Below, piece after piece: positions 6,662 through 7,508 of a stretch of DNA of 7,508 bases; the first letter of the stretch is position 1, and each line of letters starts with the position of its first letter. The notes under the pieces are model-generated. The model saw only the letters and a list, made by a program, of their open reading frames with translations, searched no databases and was not told the DNA's origin. Source of the DNA: an uncultured Pirellulales bacterium (lineage in GTDB: Bacteria; Planctomycetota; Planctomycetia; Pirellulales; Lacipirellulaceae). The DNA is taken from contig CAMYJY010000037.1 of assembly GCA_947258835.1 (NCBI GenBank), positions 1-7,508 of the forward strand. Direction: 5' to 3'. A program made the position numbers and the translations under genes.

Positions 6662-6734
6662 CGTCATTCCCGCACAGGCGGGAATCCAAACTACCTGCGA
6701 CCGCTACTGGATTCCCGCCTACGCGGGAATGACC
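6662..6734. repeat. Variant dRS3-like repeat and inverted closing copy
   Basis: A diverged direct copy (6662-6689, with GCACAGGC in place of GCGCAGGC in the centre) is followed by a 17-base spacer of unrelated sequence (6690-6706) and an inverted copy (6707-6734, centre GCCTACGC). The inverted arms differ at a few bases and could form a long stem, as in the pair at 70-135. This closes the cluster. Confidence 0.9.
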
Positions 6735-6999
6735 CTGTGCGGGGATAACGCAAACCAATTGAACTCCCGAATTCCCCCACAAAGACAGGCCTCTGGCAAA
6801 CCACGAGGTTCACCTAGGCAGGCTGCCCTGCCAGCAATTGCTTCCCAGCCCACCGCTGCCTACACTACGGGACAGTCATTCCCTTCCATTGTGATCGGTC
6901 CCACCTTGGCTGGGAAGGGTCCTCCCGACAGGTGCCTGAGGTTGTTATAACTCATAGTGAAAACAGCTATACGCAGTTTTTGTTCCAATCAATTTACTC

Positions 7000-7030
7000 C
7001 TGAAAAAACGGCCTCTGGCCGTTCTTTCAG
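7000..7030. terminator. Strong stem-loop just before hisE, terminator-like
   Basis: CTGAAA-a-AACGGCC (7000-7013) pairs with GGCCGTT-c-TTTCAG (7017-7030) around loop tct: 13 base pairs with one A/C mismatch. On the minus strand the GC stem runs straight into six T residues, a fair intrinsic terminator; on the plus strand it is followed by TTCTTTC, weaker. No minus-strand gene needs a terminator here, and the hairpin ends 23 bases before the hisE ATG. It may therefore be an attenuator or leader structure of hisE, or a block to antisense transcription. Confidence 0.55.
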
Positions 7031-7042
7031 AAACTGCAGTTT
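7031..7042. promoter_or_regulatory. Perfect 12-bp palindrome before hisE
   Basis: aaactgcagttt reads the same on both strands and ends 11 bases before the hisE ATG, immediately after the stem-loop. The half-site gcagttt also occurs at 6973-6979. It could be an operator; no regulator family is recognised, and its role is inference. Confidence 0.4.
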
Positions 7043-7053
7043 GAGTTCTACTT

Positions 7054-7413
7054 ATGGCGGACAATTCTTCCTGCCCCACGGCATTCCCACGACCGCTCGA
7101 CCAACTGGAGCAAACCATTTTGGCCCGCCAGGCGCGCGGCGGTGAGGACTCCTATACCGCCAAACTCCTGGCAGGCGGCATCCCGCGGATTGGTGCAAAA
7201 ATCATCGAAGAAGCGGCAGAATGCGTCGAGGCGGCCGGCGAGCCGGGCGGAGAGGGCCGCCAACACACCATTTATGAAGCCGGCGATCTGGTCTACCATC
7301 TGCTGGTTCTGCTGGCAGCACGCGGAATTCGGCTCACCGAGGTTGAGGAAGAATTGGCCCGCCGCTTCGGCGTCTCCGGCATCGCCGAGAAGCAGTCGAG
7401 AACAGACACTTAG
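7054..7413 (+). CDS. hisE: Phosphoribosyl-ATP pyrophosphatase HisE
   Basis: HisE removes pyrophosphate from phosphoribosyl-ATP to give phosphoribosyl-AMP, the second step of histidine synthesis, in the cytoplasm. The 119-residue protein is an all-alpha NTP pyrophosphatase of the MazG-like fold: SYTAKLLAGG (33-42), KIIEEAAECVEAA (49-61) with the metal-binding EExxE at 52-56, YEAGDLVYHLLVLL (74-87) with Glu75 and Asp78, and the typical ending EVEEELARRFGVSGIAEKQSR (split as EVEEELARR at 96-104 and FGVSGIAEKQSR at 105-116). It has about 12 residues more at the N-terminus than short family members. It is a stand-alone HisE, not fused to HisI, and no other his gene is in the window. The start is fixed by an in-frame TGA at 7042-7044; no clear Shine-Dalgarno precedes it. 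Confidence 0.95.
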   Translation: MADNSSCPTAFPRPLDQLEQTILARQARGGEDSYTAKLLAGGIPRIGAKIIEEAAECVEAAGEPGGEGRQHTIYEAGDLVYHLLVLLAARGIRLTEVEEELARRFGVSGIAEKQSRTDT

Positions 7414-7424
7414 TTTGCTTATGA

Positions 7425-7452
7425 GACGAAATTCGTCGTATTTGAGTCAAAT
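7425..7452. promoter_or_regulatory. Two adjacent 13-bp palindromes after hisE
   Basis: GACGAA-a-TTCGTC (7425-7437) and ATTTGA-g-TCAAAT (7440-7452) are each perfect with one central base and lie two bases apart, 11 bases after the hisE stop. One-base loops are too tight for good RNA hairpins, so paired protein-binding sites are the more natural reading. A weak terminator is less likely because the following T-run is short (7452-7455). No regulator is recognised. Confidence 0.4.
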
Positions 7453-7508
7453 TTTGGAGCGACCAACGGGAGCGGGCCAAAGATTTCTGAGCGGTAGCTC
7501 ACATTGGT

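Larger units (their letters stand above)
6735..7053. other. Noncoding leader region upstream of hisE
   Basis: No gene is supported here. Inverted repeats are common: GGCAGG-ctgc-CCTGCC (6817-6832); CTTCCCAGCC (6841-6850) with GGCTGGGAAG (6908-6917), perfect over 10 bp; and CCCTTCC (6881-6887) with GGAAGGG (6913-6919), which competes for the same bases. A diverged half-site, gtcattccc, sits at 6875-6883. TATAAC (6946-6951), inside the palindrome gttataac, is a possible -10 but lacks a convincing -35. The decamer ggcctctggc occurs at 6788-6797 and 7010-7019. Functional meaning is unproven. Confidence 0.5.

Noticed and set aside
6509..6734. CRISPR array
   Set aside because: The repeated units are palindromic, two spacers are identical, orientation flips within the cluster, and no cas genes are present. 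The pattern fits dispersed palindromic repeats.
6415..6782. Overlapping open frames on both strands rich in SFPRRRES and IPACAGMT strings
   Set aside because: These are translations of the palindromic repeats in several frames, not genes.
7421..7508. Possible start of a new gene (ATG at 7421, open to window end)
   Set aside because: It is only 29 codons long, has no ribosome-binding site, overlaps the two palindromes, and its N-terminus matches no family I recognise. An open stretch this short is common by chance.

Overview
This window looks like ordinary chromosomal DNA from a GC-rich bacterium, most likely a member of the Planctomycetota. That assignment is inference. It rests on the small excisionase-type helix-turn-helix plus receiver-like protein, which I recall as characteristic of planctomycetes, on the SMC variant 'GSQSPKALRG', and on weak or missing Shine-Dalgarno sequences before most genes. 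It is not proven from the sequence alone.

Layout: (1) 1-135 is a cluster of palindromic repeats with an ATTCCC-N8-GGGAAT core, the same format as the dRS3 repeats of Neisseria. (2) 136-474 is noncoding and leads into smc. (3) 475-4086 (+) is a full-length chromosome-organising SMC ATPase. (4) 4087-4749 is a noncoding gap of about 660 bases whose last 100 bases are rich in short inverted repeats. (5) 4750-5322 (+) encodes an HTH/degenerate-receiver protein. (6) 5460-6476 (-) is miaA, the tRNA A37 dimethylallyltransferase gene, convergent with the previous gene. A strong rho-independent terminator serving the plus-strand gene lies inside the 3' end of the miaA reading frame. (7) 6509-6734 is a second, larger cluster of the same palindromic repeat. 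(8) 6735-7053 is a noncoding leader with several inverted repeats. (9) 7054-7413 (+) is hisE, phosphoribosyl-ATP pyrophosphatase. (10) 7414-7508 is noncoding as far as can be seen, with two adjacent 13-bp palindromes.

The four genes serve unrelated core functions: chromosome segregation, an unassigned regulator, tRNA modification and histidine synthesis. They do not form an operon; each has its own upstream gap. There are no cas genes, transposase, integrase, toxin or defence genes. I see no convincing new multi-gene system. The parts worth a second look are the two repeat clusters, which share a build plan of half-sites, then full palindromes, then an inverted closing copy; the miaA tail encoded by two perfect hairpins; and the structured leaders before the HTH gene and hisE.
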